Positions 53,236-64,000 of a DNA stretch of 64,000 nt are shown piece by piece. Each line of letters begins with the position of its first letter. The stretch's first letter is position 1. The translations under genes and the position numbers were made by a program. Below the pieces are notes generated by a model that worked only from the letters and a program-made list of their open reading frames with translations, was not told where the DNA came from and did not search any database. Source of the stretch: Petrosia ficiformis (Eukaryota; Porifera; Demospongiae; Haplosclerida; Petrosiidae); contig OX345637.1 in NCBI GenBank assembly GCA_947044365.1, positions 7,453,701-7,517,700 on the forward strand, in the 5' to 3' direction.

Positions 53236-53465
53236 GTCCCATACAAACAACCACCTTGAAATGTGGCACAATAGACTGAAGAGAGTTTCTGGGTAATCCC
53301 ACCCTAATAATTATGAGGTAATTGAAATCTGTAAGAAACAAGACGTTACAACATCAGTCACCAACTGCTACATAGAAAAAGATAGAAACTAGAAAAGATG
53401 CTTGAATATGGGGAATATCAATTAGCGGAATATTTAGAAGCAATAAAATATGTCACTGGACTATA
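53236..53465 (+). pseudogene. MULE transposase C-terminal relic, X3 block
   Basis: The best preserved copy over the first half: TNNHLEMWHNRLKRVSG follows an AG at 53227, then a stop replaces one residue before SHPNNYEVIEICKK. The later part is out of frame (ATGCTTGAATATGGGGAATA). Confidence 0.55.
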
Positions 53466-53864
53466 GATACAGACTAATTCAATTTTTTTAGATTTTAATG
53501 CATATTAATCTATTACGAATATAATAGTTGTTATTTAATTACTTATAATCTGACATTTTCAAATTGTGCACTTTGGAATCGATGTTGACATTCTGACAGT
53601 TGAAATTTTGGGATTGACATTGTGGACCAAACCAACATATATGTAAGCAAAGAACTTAAAACATTCCGAAGTTATGTTACCATTATTAGTGATTTATAAT
53701 CCCTATCGTTTATCTCCCATTGTCTTCAAAATTAAGAATTTTATTGCATTTATGTACATAGATGTTAAAAATGATAATGAAAAGAGGAATCAGATATAAT
53801 GACTTGTCATCAATCTACAACAAAATCAATTATTACTGAATACAATTCATAAATGGTGTACATT

Positions 53865-55208
53865 TTATTTTATATATAGTTCAACATGTGAAATTAGTAC
53901 ATCTTCATTATTAGTGCCTTCATCACAACATAACCTCATCTCAATATAGTCAGTCGTAGTGTAAGGGAGAGTCTTATGAAACCAAGGAAGACCAGGAACC
54001 CAACAACATGGTTCCTCAATACTACCACATCCTTTACCATCCCAGAGATTATCATTAGGATAGAATTCATGTTTGAGAGGAGAAGGAGCAGCAGATTCAC
54101 AGAAATAGTCGTTACCAACGAATGAAGGTGACAATTTTCTGTTAACAGTACCACATGGACATCCACTATATGAAACACTCTCTTGATAACCAGATATAAA
54201 GCTCCAAATATGTTTACGAGAATTACCATGTGTGAGACTAATACCATCAATATAGGCTCTATTAATATCATTGTTATTAATACCATCTGTTGATCCAAAT
54301 TGATATCCAATAACTTCACCACACACTTGCGAATAGCTGATATCTTTTGATGTGTATGTAGTTGATACACAACTACCTGAATTAGTTGAAGGTCTACAAC
54401 AAGCTCTGACTCCATATTCTTCGTACAGTCTAAATCCTGCAGGGCATTTCTCAATTGGATCAGCCATGTTGAGGTAAGCTACTCTCATCCATCCTTCATC
54501 AGATCCACACAACTCCTCCATGTGACAGTATACATGACGAGTATGTCCATTACTATCAGCTATAGTGTAATAGTCTGAGGGACTGTCTAGCCAGTTAGTC
54601 TTGATCTCTTTACAAGAGTGCACCAGAGGAGTAGTAGTATACTCATTTTTATCTCCATGAAATCCATTGACATTACGTACAGCTTTACCAAGATAGTCAA
54701 TTCGAGCAGAAAGGTCTGCTATTTGCGCTGCTATTACACCCTGTCCATCAATTAGCTTTGCTGCTTGATGCGAACTTTGTGCATCAATTTGAGCTGTCAG
54801 TTGCACTCCTATCTGTGCATCCCTTGCAGCAATTTCAGCTGAAAGGGCTGCCATTAGCGAATTCTGTGAATCAATAGATGCATCTACTTTAGCAGAAAGT
54901 TCTGCCATTTGCTCACCCACAATAGATGCTGCGCATTCTAATCTGTTAATCTCTCCATTTCTTTCGTTAACAGGTGATTGAGACGATGGTTGTTGTGTTA
55001 AGACTAACGGCATCTTTTCAGTGATACTGTGAGTGTCTCTAGAGTTTCTACCAGATGTGGGACAGTTGACAGGTGATTTAGCTAAAAGTTCTTGTACAGC
55101 ATTGGTGAGATTATTTATGGCCACTTGTATTAAATCAGGAACATTATTCTCACCAGTTACCTGGTTTACTACTACACATATAATCATCACTACTAGTAGA
55201 GTCTTCAT
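53865..55208 (-). CDS. Secreted coiled-coil protein with Cys-rich fibrinogen-like C-terminal domain (X3, 447 aa)
   Basis: Intact single-exon paralogue of X1. The signal peptide is about 1-19 (MKTLLVVMIICVVVNQVTG). The linker keeps SPVNCPTSGRNSRDTHSITE almost unchanged. The central region (~85-180) is Ala/Gln/Ser-rich with heptad-like spacing but quite different from X1 (for example LSAEIAARDAQIGVQLTAQI). The C-terminal domain is highly conserved (VYCHMEELCGSDEGWMRV, YIDGISLTHGNSRKHIW, FVGNDYFCES, LWDGKGCGSIEEPCCW, ISHVELYIK). Probably an oligomer through the coil. TATATATAT lies ~65 bases upstream, and AATAAA overlaps the stop codon. Its 5' end faces UBASH3 copy 3. Confidence 0.88.
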   Translation of the reverse strand: MKTLLVVMIICVVVNQVTGENNVPDLIQVAINNLTNAVQELLAKSPVNCPTSGRNSRDTHSITEKMPLVLTQQPSSQSPVNERNGEINRLECAASIVGEQMAELSAKVDASIDSQNSLMAALSAEIAARDAQIGVQLTAQIDAQSSHQAAKLIDGQGVIAAQIADLSARIDYLGKAVRNVNGFHGDKNEYTTTPLVHSCKEIKTNWLDSPSDYYTIADSNGHTRHVYCHMEELCGSDEGWMRVAYLNMADPIEKCPAGFRLYEEYGVRACCRPSTNSGSCVSTTYTSKDISYSQVCGEVIGYQFGSTDGINNNDINRAYIDGISLTHGNSRKHIWSFISGYQESVSYSGCPCGTVNRKLSPSFVGNDYFCESAAPSPLKHEFYPNDNLWDGKGCGSIEEPCCWVPGLPWFHKTLPYTTTDYIEMRLCCDEGTNNEDVLISHVELYIK

Positions 55209-55449
55209 AATGGAGAGAGTAATCTTGATGGATATTCACAATATGTATATACGTTGAACTTTTCAGCTGTCGATATATATACGTAGATACAGGGCCCAAG
55301 TCCAAGGGCTAGCTAGGTGCACCGGTGGGACGGAAGCTTATTATTACGGGAGCGTATTAGGGCTTAATCATTTATCATCTTGTTACTGTTCTTTTTAAAA
55401 TTGCGCCAATTAAAAACTCTTTTATTTATTGCAAGAATCAAATATGGAC

Positions 55450-56930
55450 TCAGAGGAAGGGTATTAAATTGGATCCGAAGCCTGAATTTGATCTTATTTA
55501 ATACCTCCAGATGAAGAAGAAGACACTAAAACAAAATTTGATGGTAAACCGTATGTATTACAACATCTGTATGCATCATGTATAATGGTCGGGTTAGTAG
55601 CTTTGGAAGGCCATATACAAAAAGCCAAACGCGAAAGGCTGTCTTTAATGAAGAAGAAAAACAAGATATATTGAGAAAAAACATCCCTATGGGATGTTTT
55701 TTCTCAATATATCTTGGCCGTATGTACCTCGAAGTCCAGAAATTATGCCATATGTATGAAATATAGCACAAGGGATGGGGTTGAGAAGCCTCATACAGCA
55801 CCATGGGAAGCCGAGTGCTGTATGAGGCTTCTGCCCCCACCCCTTGTGCTATATATTTGCCATACAGCACGAGCAAGACGGTGCTTTAACTGTTTTATAG
55901 TGTGTAGAGAGAGAGAGAGAGATGGCTACCAAGGAGAATTTTACTAGTATGAAATGATTGCTGTACAAATTTAATGATTGTCATGGTTCAAAGGTCACGC
56001 ATGTTACTGAGCAAGTGCATAAAGTAGAGCACGAGAGAAACTGAGAAATCTGAGAAGATGCACTTAGCAAGCACTGCCAAGCCGAAATACAGAACAGGCA
56101 TAGAGCACAAAGGATGGAAACAGCAAAGTAATCATGGCTGACTTTATCATGCCTGAAACACAACAGCCTATTATAGTTATTATTTTGATTATCTACTCTC
56201 TTTACCTTTTGAAGAATCTTGTAGAACTTGAGGTAGAATAGTTAGCTAGTAGTTCGGACTAGTTCCAGTTTCTAATTCTATGTAAGCTACAAGCAGCTTT
56301 CTTTCTGCTGAGTTCGAGCGCGCGTTCTATTACCCGCCACGCCCATTAATTGATCGAACCCCCGGGAGTGACGCAACTTCCTTAACTACGTATACAACGC
56401 ATACTCGCGAAGTGGACACAAGAATATAATATTATATATAATTATAATATAGTTAGAACCCCTGGGAAAGCGGATGGCCCTACGGGCCATAAAAAATCCA
56501 TCTGAAAAACATGAGTTTACATAGTCTTTTCAATCAGTTAATGGTAATCATATTAAATGCAGTAATCAGATTGCTCTTTTATAGTTTTCTGTAGGAAAGA
56601 TGAAATATAGCAGTACTAAAAACAATCGCATAATTGAGAAAGGAACTTGCAAGAAAATATATTGTTTCACAGATCCTGCAGTTATCAATACATTCTTAAT
56701 TAACTGTCAAAACTGTTTCCAGATGAACAGAGGACATCTTCCATTATTATCTTGCTGACAACTCAGGCCTTAGTTTATCAAAAAGATGGATTACTGTCCA
56801 TTGATGATGAAGATGGAACACAGAAAACTATACCTTAATTGAACCTATCCAAGACATGTATATAGGTGAAATATTGTATGATTCTGTTGAGAGATATAAT
56901 ACAACAACTGGGGAATTATATATAAGAAAC
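55450..56930 (+). pseudogene. Decayed coding fragment of unknown family (Z), unit 3, split by an insertion
   Basis: Near 55456 a frame reads KGIKLDPKPEFDLI. From 55502 another reads PPDEEEDTKTKFDGKPYVLQ and continues open for ~55 codons (HLYASCIMVGLVALEGHIQ, KAKRERLSLMKKK). After the insertion, 56595-56830 carries KMKYSSTKNNR, KKIYCFTDPAVINT and, shifted, DGLLSIDDEDGTQKT. The family is not recognised. Confidence 0.45.
55657..56488. mobile_element. ~0.83-kb insertion with nested perfect hairpins, absent from unit 2
   Basis: Unit 2 reads GAAGAAGTAAAAAATCCATC continuously at about 42599, while unit 3 has ~0.83 kb between GAAGAAG and AAAAAATCCATC. Inside are a perfect 26-bp inverted repeat with a 3-base loop (55662-55716), a ~41-bp-arm hairpin (55761-55854), and a CpG-rich stretch near 56320-56420 (GAGCGCGCGTTC; GAACCCCCGGGAGTGACGC). 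The element class is unknown. Confidence 0.5.
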
Positions 56931-57380
56931 CTAGCATATATGCGAGCATGTTTTGCCATTACATGGAGTAATTGATTGCTGTTCAAGGATTTGCCATGTT
57001 AATGTGTGTTGTTCTTAACAACTCCCATTCAATGTCTACCTGTATGTCAGTTTTTCAAAGTAAGATGTACATACAGTATATGTATGTGTATGTGTACATG
57101 TATGCCACTGCATTGGATATTGGGTCTCATCAATTTTTCAAACACTTTTTACATTTTCAACTGTCTTGTGCAAGATACCTTAGTGTCTAGTTGGGTCAAC
57201 AAAGATTGAAAATTTCTTCATTTGTTTCTCTTACATGTATATTATATAAGATGGCTGAAAGAATATTTTTTGTCACATTTGATGATAATTAACATATTAA
57301 TGGTAAATCTCAAACTGCACATGGCCAGGGTTGTTACCTCTTTTTCAGCAAGTGTTGTTGCTGATTTTCATTCCTCTCTT

Positions 57381-57415
<35 letters not shown>

Positions 57416-57442
57416 TTCTCTCTCACTCACACACACATACAG

Positions 57443-57818
57443 TGTGAAGATGGACTTAGTCCCTATGTTATTCATGCCTTAAAGAATTCATTCTTGAGTC
57501 TGATGAAGGAAGCACCACAAGAAATTAAATTAAAAAGATTCACAACACAAGGTTATATTGGTCTGTTTCTTGAAGATGAAGCAGCTTCGTGGTTCAGAGA
57601 GATAATAAAATTGTTTGCTGTTGAGTGCAGACAGCAAGGTGAGTTATATTAGCAGTAATGACATCTTAGTGTTAGTGTATGCACAAGTGCATTGTACATG
57701 ACATTGTATTAGTGGTTTAATAACAGTACATGTACATGCTATCTTACAATCCCTGCTAGTTTCCACCTTATCTGCTCTCTGTATCTGTCTGCCTGTCTAT
57801 TCGTTTTGCTCTCTAACT

Positions 57819-57852
<34 letters not shown>

Positions 57853-60800
57853 AAACAAAACAGGACTAGGTATTCAAATAGAACCTCACCGTCGTCAACT
57901 CCACATCACTATGGCACACCAATATCCTCCTGAACACCATGCTAAACTAGAAGAACTAGCTCAGGCACTTGTTGATCCAACAACACACACAAAATGGGAA
58001 CTTAGACTATATTCAAGAGACGTTAGGCTAGCAACATCAGAGGTGATAACCAATAATCATTGTTGATTACATCAAAACCCAGCAACCTTTTATTTCCACT
58101 CTTTTTGTCTTATAAAATTTGTAAATGCTTTACAAAGTATTTCATGTACAACAGCTATCGTATAGTTGCAGTTTTTACAAGCTGTTCTTTGTTGCTCAAA
58201 TGTGCTTTTTTATCCCCTGTGTAAAATTCTCATCTGACACAAGAGTAATTATAGCCATCCAATAATGTAATTATCTGTCTGTCTATCTATAAATATCTAA
58301 TAATAGTGTCTATCTATCTACGTCTTCATCTGTCTATACCATCACTTTAGGTATACAAAGTACTATATCCTTACACACCTCGTAAAGAGGATGAATTGGA
58401 ATTAGTAGAAGATGATTTTGTATTCGTATCAACTTCTGATCAAGGACAAACAGGTACTTGTGTGTGTATTATAATATACATATATATGATGTGGTTAGGT
58501 CTATAATATTGCATACCAGATACATGTATGTCAAGGTAAGCGTATATGCTTTATTGTTTATAGTAAGGTCTCTATCTGATTTATCAGACCCTTGGCTTCA
58601 GTTTTGGATGTTTATACAAATAGAAACATCCTCAACCTTGGCAGGTCTGATATATCAGATAGAGACATGCCAACCAGGCTATAAATAATATAAGTGCATT
58701 GATGAATTAGGTATCTAGGTGGAACAATAGTTACTCTTCCTTGATACCTAAATTAATTTGCTTCCTGTACAAAATGGCTAATTATCAAGCATTTAATTTA
58801 ATGTTCTTTCTGCACGAGGATGATTATTATGTTGCAGCCCTACTATCTACTTGTTTATAAAGTAGCGTTCCATTAAACATCTTAAAATAGAACTAATATG
58901 TTATAAATACATGATGTTATCGGACATGTACATGTATCACTCTAGTCTTTGTCTACTTACTTTCAAAGTTTATATGCTATAATTATAATAATTATTATTA
59001 ATTATTAGTGTATAATCTTGTCCTAGCTCTGAAGTTAATCATGATGTTATATTGATATTTTTTCTACAGATAGTGAAGGATGGTTCTTTGGAACTTCATT
59101 TTTCACCGGATGTAGTGGTATGTATCCTGGTAACTATGTAGAGAAAGTGAAAGACTCAGACTGCTGGACGTTACACAAGTAAGCTCCCAAATACTAGTAT
59201 CTTTGTTTTGTTCAACTATAACTACAATGTATAACTGATCTTCATTTGTAAGGTATTGTGAGTTTTCATAACTACATACACATGTAGTGACTCCAAAACT
59301 GACAATAGCTAGTATACTAAAGGTCATTCACATTCACCTTGACCTCAAAAAAATGTTCATCACTTTAGTTTGGAATGACAACCTAAATTTTGAAGTCATC
59401 ATGAATGTGAACAGACTTAACATCTAAACTACATGTATAACTATAATTCCATTTATTAATGCATTATAATTTTTCACTAAAGTCCGTTCGCATTGAGTTG
59501 GGACTTTTCTCATTAAATATTCATTGGTGAAAATTACTCGTTTTACTCATGAATATAATTAAAAGTACGCAGTGGTAGTAAACGAAAACACATCCCTGTC
59601 TTGCTCTCTGTGTGTTTAACTTGGAACGACAAAGTTACCTCGAGGTAAGTAAAATGGGTGTATAATATCATCGATGATAATGTGCTTCGTGAGTGAATTA
59701 AAAATTTCTAGTTGACGATACATAAATAATACGATAGCATATTTATATTACAATATTATATATATAACTCGCTATTTTCATAAAAATGAAATAAGTGATG
59801 AATGACAGTAAAAAGAATTATAATATAACTCACAGTTATGGACTACACGTGAAAAAGCGTGGTTACTATGGTGGGATGTGCATTACTATGGTAAGTTTTA
59901 ATGCGTAATTATTGAAATTAGATGAATATTTAATGAGAAAAGTCCCAACTCAACGCGAACGGACTTTAACTATAAACTATATCGTAGAAAATCACTGACT
60001 TCAGTTAACTATAACTATCACTCAAACTATTTTCAATAAAGTATTTTCAGTTTTCATTAATTACATAAAAATTTAGTAAAGCATTTGAGATTTTCATTAT
60101 AGCTAACCTTGCTGAGATGATCTCTCAATAATCACTCTGGGGACCCTGAATAATATACATGTATAATATATATCTGCAGGTCTTGGATGGTATCTAGTCC
60201 TGAAAAGGAATCTCGTCAATCTCCAACAGTTTCTACACAGAATTTACACAAATCAAGAAACTCTACAATTAGAAGAGAAGATCAACAGCTATATGATAAT
60301 GCCATAGGTAAGAAGACCATCAGTTATTACAGGTTTCGGCAGGCTGCTTTCTTCCTGCCACTTCCACTAACTCATATGCACATACTTTTTATGACTCATT
60401 CATTAATTTAGAAAGGAAAATTTTCTTTTAATTAATGTATTTCCTGTTTGAAATAATTATTATGGCAAGCCTAAGCGAACCCCATCTAATTGAATGGTTT
60501 TGTTTGTTCGTACACTTTGGAGCTGAGGATCCCTGGTTCTACTCCTGCTACGTACTTCTTCTTTTTTCTTTTGCAATAGAGAAGGGGCTGAAGATCTTTG
60601 GTTTGAATATTTCTCTGTCATAGTTTTTTCTTTTGTGTGAGAACACAAGCGGAAGGTCTGTTACTTTTTTTACCATCTTCATAGCACACCCATTGTTATT
60701 TCAGCCACATTGACACTAATAGTAAAACGTTCTCAGGCTCCCCCTTGCAATGCTTTGCATTTGTGCTATATAGTAATTATTTCAGTATAATTACTGATAT

Positions 60801-61824
60801 TTAAAAAATAATATATGCAATTTCCAGAAGGGTAACCATTATGTTTTTGTGCCTTTTAAATTTATCTTTAACTTGTCTTTCTTTTATCTTAGGTCTCTTA
60901 CCTGACAGGAGAAATGTTGAAGAGTTATATGCTAAAGTACAACCAAAAAGAAAACGCCATTCAATAACTGACACTACAACAAATAGTAGTAGCCCAGACA
61001 ATGACAGTCCACCAGCTGTACCTCAAGGACCAAGAAGACTGTTCATTTTCCGTCATGCAGAGAGGGTTGATGTAACATTTGGTAAACAATGGATTCAGCT
61101 GTCATTTGATAGCGAGGGGTATTATCATCGTCGGAATCTAAATATGCCTAAAGAGTTACCGAAGAGACAGGGTGGTCCACAGGAGTTTGTTAAGGATTCG
61201 CCGATCACCGAGTCAGGATTGTTTCAAGCTCGGCTCACTGGTGAAGGAATGAGGGAGCAAGAAATAAAGATACATCATGTAATATCATCACCTGCTATTA
61301 GGTGTGTACAAACAGCAAATGCCATACTGCAAGGAATGGGAGATTTTAATACCAGAATAAAAGTTGAGCATGGACTGTTCGAATGGCTAGCTTGGTGTCG
61401 AGGAGATATTCCAGTGTTCATGTCTGGTGATGATATGATGAAATTCGGACTCCAAGTTGACCCAACGTATAGTTCTTTGGTTTCCATGAAAGACCTGAAA
61501 CCAAACGAAACTCATTTGGAGTTCTACAAACGAATGTACAATATCACTAGACTATTGTTAAAGAATGTTGGACCTAATAGTGGAAATGTGATGATAGTTG
61601 GTCATGCAGCTACACTGGAAGCTTGCACACGACAGCTGGTTGGTGGACAACCACGAAATGCTCAAGATCTAACAAAACTCGTTCAAAAAATTCCATATTG
61701 CGGTGTCTGTGTTTGTCAGGAGAGTGGCCACGGGAAATCCAGTACATGGGATTTTATTGATCCTCCTGTCCCCCCTCTGACTCATGCTCCTAACATTAGA
61801 TTTGATTGGAGGTGTTTGCAATAG
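57443..61824 (+). CDS. UBASH3: UBASH3-like copy 3, lacking UBA and first HxT motif
   Basis: Exons alignable to copy 1: 57443-57638, 57864-58042, 58351-58453, 59070-59178, 60180-60307, 60893-61824, each identical in length to copy 1 exons 4-9 with intact splice sites. The last exon differs from copy 1 by one residue (EQE for EQG), so this copy is closer to copy 1 than copy 2 is. HIT, SH3 and histidine-phosphatase motifs (RHAER, GHAATLEAC) are intact. Exons 1-3 are missing except for the QFFK end of exon 3. The upstream ATGs near 57222 and 57318 are out of frame with exon 4, unlike in copy 2; an internal Met in exon 4 (MKEAPQEI) could start a shorter product. Intron 7 contains a transposon. AATAAA at 62068. 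Coding status uncertain. Confidence 0.68.
59480..59966. mobile_element. TA-target MITE with 45-bp terminal inverted repeats, in intron 7 of UBASH3 copy 3
   Basis: Left end AAGTCCGTTCGCATTGAGTT, right end AACTCAACGCGAACGGACTT. The inverted repeats are about 45 bases with one mismatch. The element is flanked by TA on both sides (59478-59479, 59967-59968). Copies 1 and 2 have the empty site: copy 2 reads TTTTCAC-TA-ACTATAAAC at about 46447. The 487-base insert has no long open frame. It is a non-autonomous Tc1/mariner-like or similar TA-inserting element. Confidence 0.9.
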
Positions 61825-62301
61825 AATTCTTTTTAGATATTAATTAATTAATGTATACTATTCTCTCTTTTATTCTTCATTGTATGTTACAGTATGGTAT
61901 GTACCATACACTTTGCTTGGTCACTAGCTCAGTGTTTTTATATACTTGTACATCCGATTTTCTTTGCCACTAACCACCAGTTGTTATTAAATGTTCATTT
62001 CATTGTGTATGATAATTCTATGTAGTAAAATACAATTCAATTGTAACTTGATATTGACATTCTTAGCAATAAAAATTATTATTATTGTACAAATTAGAAT
62101 TGTAATTGGAGTTGAACTTCAATCTACAAAATCCAGTATTCAGAAATTTTGAATTCGTAAATAGAAGTTGTCTGATTTACTAAAATTAAACCCAGAGTTT
62201 GCTTTATCAAGAGCTAAGGTATATGGTTCAGATCGAGAGTGAAAGTCCGCTCTTTCCAGTCATCCTCAAAAAATGTTCTAATGGCACTAAAACTGTTCAA
62301 T

Positions 62302-62604
62302 ATGTTTTCAATAAAAATGAAAGATGTAGGGACATCAAGTATGTGAACAAGGTTGGGATGGTACTATATAACACAGGAGGTTAACATATAGGACCCAAAA
62401 TTAAACAAACCACTTCCATATAAGTCTACATAAGTACTCTATAAAGAAGACAAAAGGCTGTGCTTATGTAGGATTATAAGGAAGTGGTTTGTTTAATTTT
62501 GGGTCCTACATTAACCTCCTGTGTTAGTACCATCCTGACCTTGTTTGCATACTTTTGAGTTCTGACATCCCTATACACCTTCTTTCATTTTTATTGAAAA
62601 TGTT
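62302..62604. mobile_element. Foldback element in UBASH3 unit 3
   Basis: Same family and position as 39104-39420. The left arm has a small deletion (ATGAAAGATGTAGGGACATC). Confidence 0.65.
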
Positions 62605-63124
62605 TTTTATTTCCATGAACGGTGTGAATATTTTTTGTGTAGATTACAGAAATACTGGTGCAAGTTACAATTTATATCATAAAATCATACAATCATAATT
62701 GCATTATCACCTCAATGTTTACAGAATAATTATATACATGTACATAGGCACAATTTCAAGGCTTGTAATTGTGTATATCATGAATTGATGATCATTCTCT
62801 TTCACGTACAGATGATGTCTATTTTCTATTTCGTATTGTGATTATACTGTAACTTAATAATGAAGTAATACATACACACAAAAAAAACGGGATTGAAGGA
62901 TAATGGTGAAGGTAAACAGATTGTTGGTCATTCCAAAATAAAATTATGAACATTTTTTCTGAGGTCATACAGTCAACATGAACAAACTTTAGTGTTTCTA
63001 ACTTCCACCCTGCATGTGTACTAATTAAGTTATTGGTGGAACATTGGGTTACACTTTAGTATGTGTCTGAATTGGATTTTGTGTCTACCTGGCTAAATGG
63101 CCTATTCATGATTGAAAATTTTAC

Positions 63125-63430
63125 AGGTACATGTACAATGGTCTCATACAAACAACCACCTTGAAAGGTGGCACAATAGACTGTCTGGCTAAATGGAAAT
63201 TTTCCTATTCATAAATGGAATGTTTACAGGTACAAGGTGACTGAAGAGATTTACTGGGAAATCCCACCTTAATATATAATTATGAGGTACTTGTAATCTG
63301 CAAGAAAAATGTTACAACATCGGTCACCAACTGCCACATAGAAAAATTAGAAACTAGAAAAGATGCTTGAAGATGGGGAATATCAATTAGCGGAATATTT
63401 AGAAGCAATAAAATATGTCACTGGACTATC
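63125..63430 (+). pseudogene. MULE transposase C-terminal relic, unit 3
   Basis: Contains ACAAACAACCACCTTGAAAG (TNNHLE), ATTATGAGGTACTTGTAATC and ATGCTTGAAGATGGGGAATA. It has an internal ~50-base duplication (CTGGCTAAATGG appears twice, around 63090 and 63187) and several frame breaks. Confidence 0.5.
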
Positions 63431-63964
63431 GATACAGACTAATATTTTCCTCAATTTTTTTAGATTTTAGGCCATAATAATCTATTATGAATATATAGTT
63501 GTTATTTATATTATCATCTGACATTTTAAAATTGTACACTTTGGGAATTGACATTTTGGGATTTACATTGTGGACCAAACCAACATAATATATGTAAGCA
63601 AAGAACTTAAAACATCTTAAAATTATAATACCGTAATAAACTAAATCATTTTATACAGATCATTCTATACAGTATATTGTAATAATAACAAAACACTTCA
63701 TATACCAATATTGCCATTCTGAGGTATAAAGTGTGCACCGTGCAACAGTACTAGTGTACTCTTACAATATTTGAGTTGAAATACAATTAGTGATTTATAA
63801 TCCCTATCATTTATCTCCCATTGTGTTAATTTTTAAAAATATTATATGTACGTACATGTTTAAAATGATAACGAAAAGAGAAATGAGACATAATGAATTG
63901 TCATCAATCTACAACAAATTTAATTATTACTGAATATAATTATTATTCATAAATGGTGTACATT

Positions 63965-64000
63965 TTATTTTATATATAGTTCAACATTTGAAATTAGTAC
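63965..64000 (-). CDS. X4: 3' end of a fourth secreted Cys-rich domain gene (partial)
   Basis: The minus strand encodes VLISNVELYIK followed by TAA (63965-63967), matching the ...ISHVELYIK end of X1-X3 with one His-to-Asn change. The gene continues beyond the window. Its position after UBASH3 copy 3 repeats the convergent pairing seen in units 1 and 2. Confidence 0.75.
   Translation of the reverse strand, partial: VLISNVELYIK

Larger units (their letters stand above)
55209..57442. other. Region between X3 and UBASH3 copy 3
   Basis: Contains the X3 promoter (TATATATAT at about 55273), the Z fragment (55450-55660, then 56490-56930), a ~0.83-kb insertion between the two Z blocks, the last ~18 bases of UBASH3 exon 3 with its donor (about 57045-57062), and intron-3 sequence. 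Confidence 0.5.
61825..63964. other. Spacer between UBASH3 copy 3 and X4
   Basis: Poly(A) signal at 62068, foldback element 62302-62604, MULE relic 63125-63430. Nearly the same sequence as the unit-1 spacer, including the X 3' flank. Confidence 0.5.

Noticed and set aside
55526..55876. 116-codon minus-strand open frame
   Set aside because: It spans the hairpins and the antisense of the Z fragment; no counterpart in unit 2.

Overview
The window is animal nuclear DNA, most likely from a demosponge such as Amphimedon. That placement is inferred from recognisable families (UBASH3/TULA, ETFB), GT-AG introns, AT-rich and microsatellite-laden spacers, many foldback elements and sponge-like secreted families; no database search was possible.

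Region A (1-18.1 kb, + strand) is a tandem array of intronless genes for a large membrane protein. The pattern is a signal peptide, an Asn-rich right-handed beta-helix ectodomain with Pmp-like GGAI/FxxN repeats, a Cys-rich EGF-like collar, a multi-pass membrane region and a cytoplasmic tail. There are four members: a 3' end at the window edge, one broken by two nonsense codons (3080-7234), and two intact (9244-13593 and 13893-18113). The broken copy looks like a mosaic of its two neighbours.

Region B (18.3-38.6 kb): the seven-exon ETFB gene (minus strand) lies head to head, about 0.4 kb apart, with a nine-exon UBASH3-like gene (plus strand; UBA, 2H phosphoesterase, SH3 and histidine-phosphatase domains, 671 aa). 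The first two introns of the latter (9.4 and 4.1 kb) are packed with ACATGT palindromes, dinucleotide runs, a 15-bp minisatellite, a tRNA-derived SINE, foldback elements, an antisense homeobox relic and five tandem copies of the start of exon 3.

Region C (34.7-64 kb) is a recent tandem segmental duplication. Its unit is UBASH3 exons 4-9 (+), a spacer with a foldback element and a Mutator-like transposase relic, then a convergent (minus-strand) intronless gene for a secreted coiled-coil protein with a Cys-rich fibrinogen-like C-terminal domain. UBASH3 copies 2 and 3 start at exon 4, so they lack the UBA domain and the first HxT motif. Copy 2 has an internal duplication of exons 5-6 with one decayed pair, and copy 3 carries a TA-flanked transposon absent from the other two. 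The secreted family has two intact members, one 5'-truncated member and the 3' end of a fourth at the window edge.

No operon logic applies. The notable biology is birth-and-death evolution in two arrays of surface or secreted proteins, one of them co-amplified with a signalling phosphatase whose vertebrate relatives restrain immune-receptor signalling; any functional link is inference.
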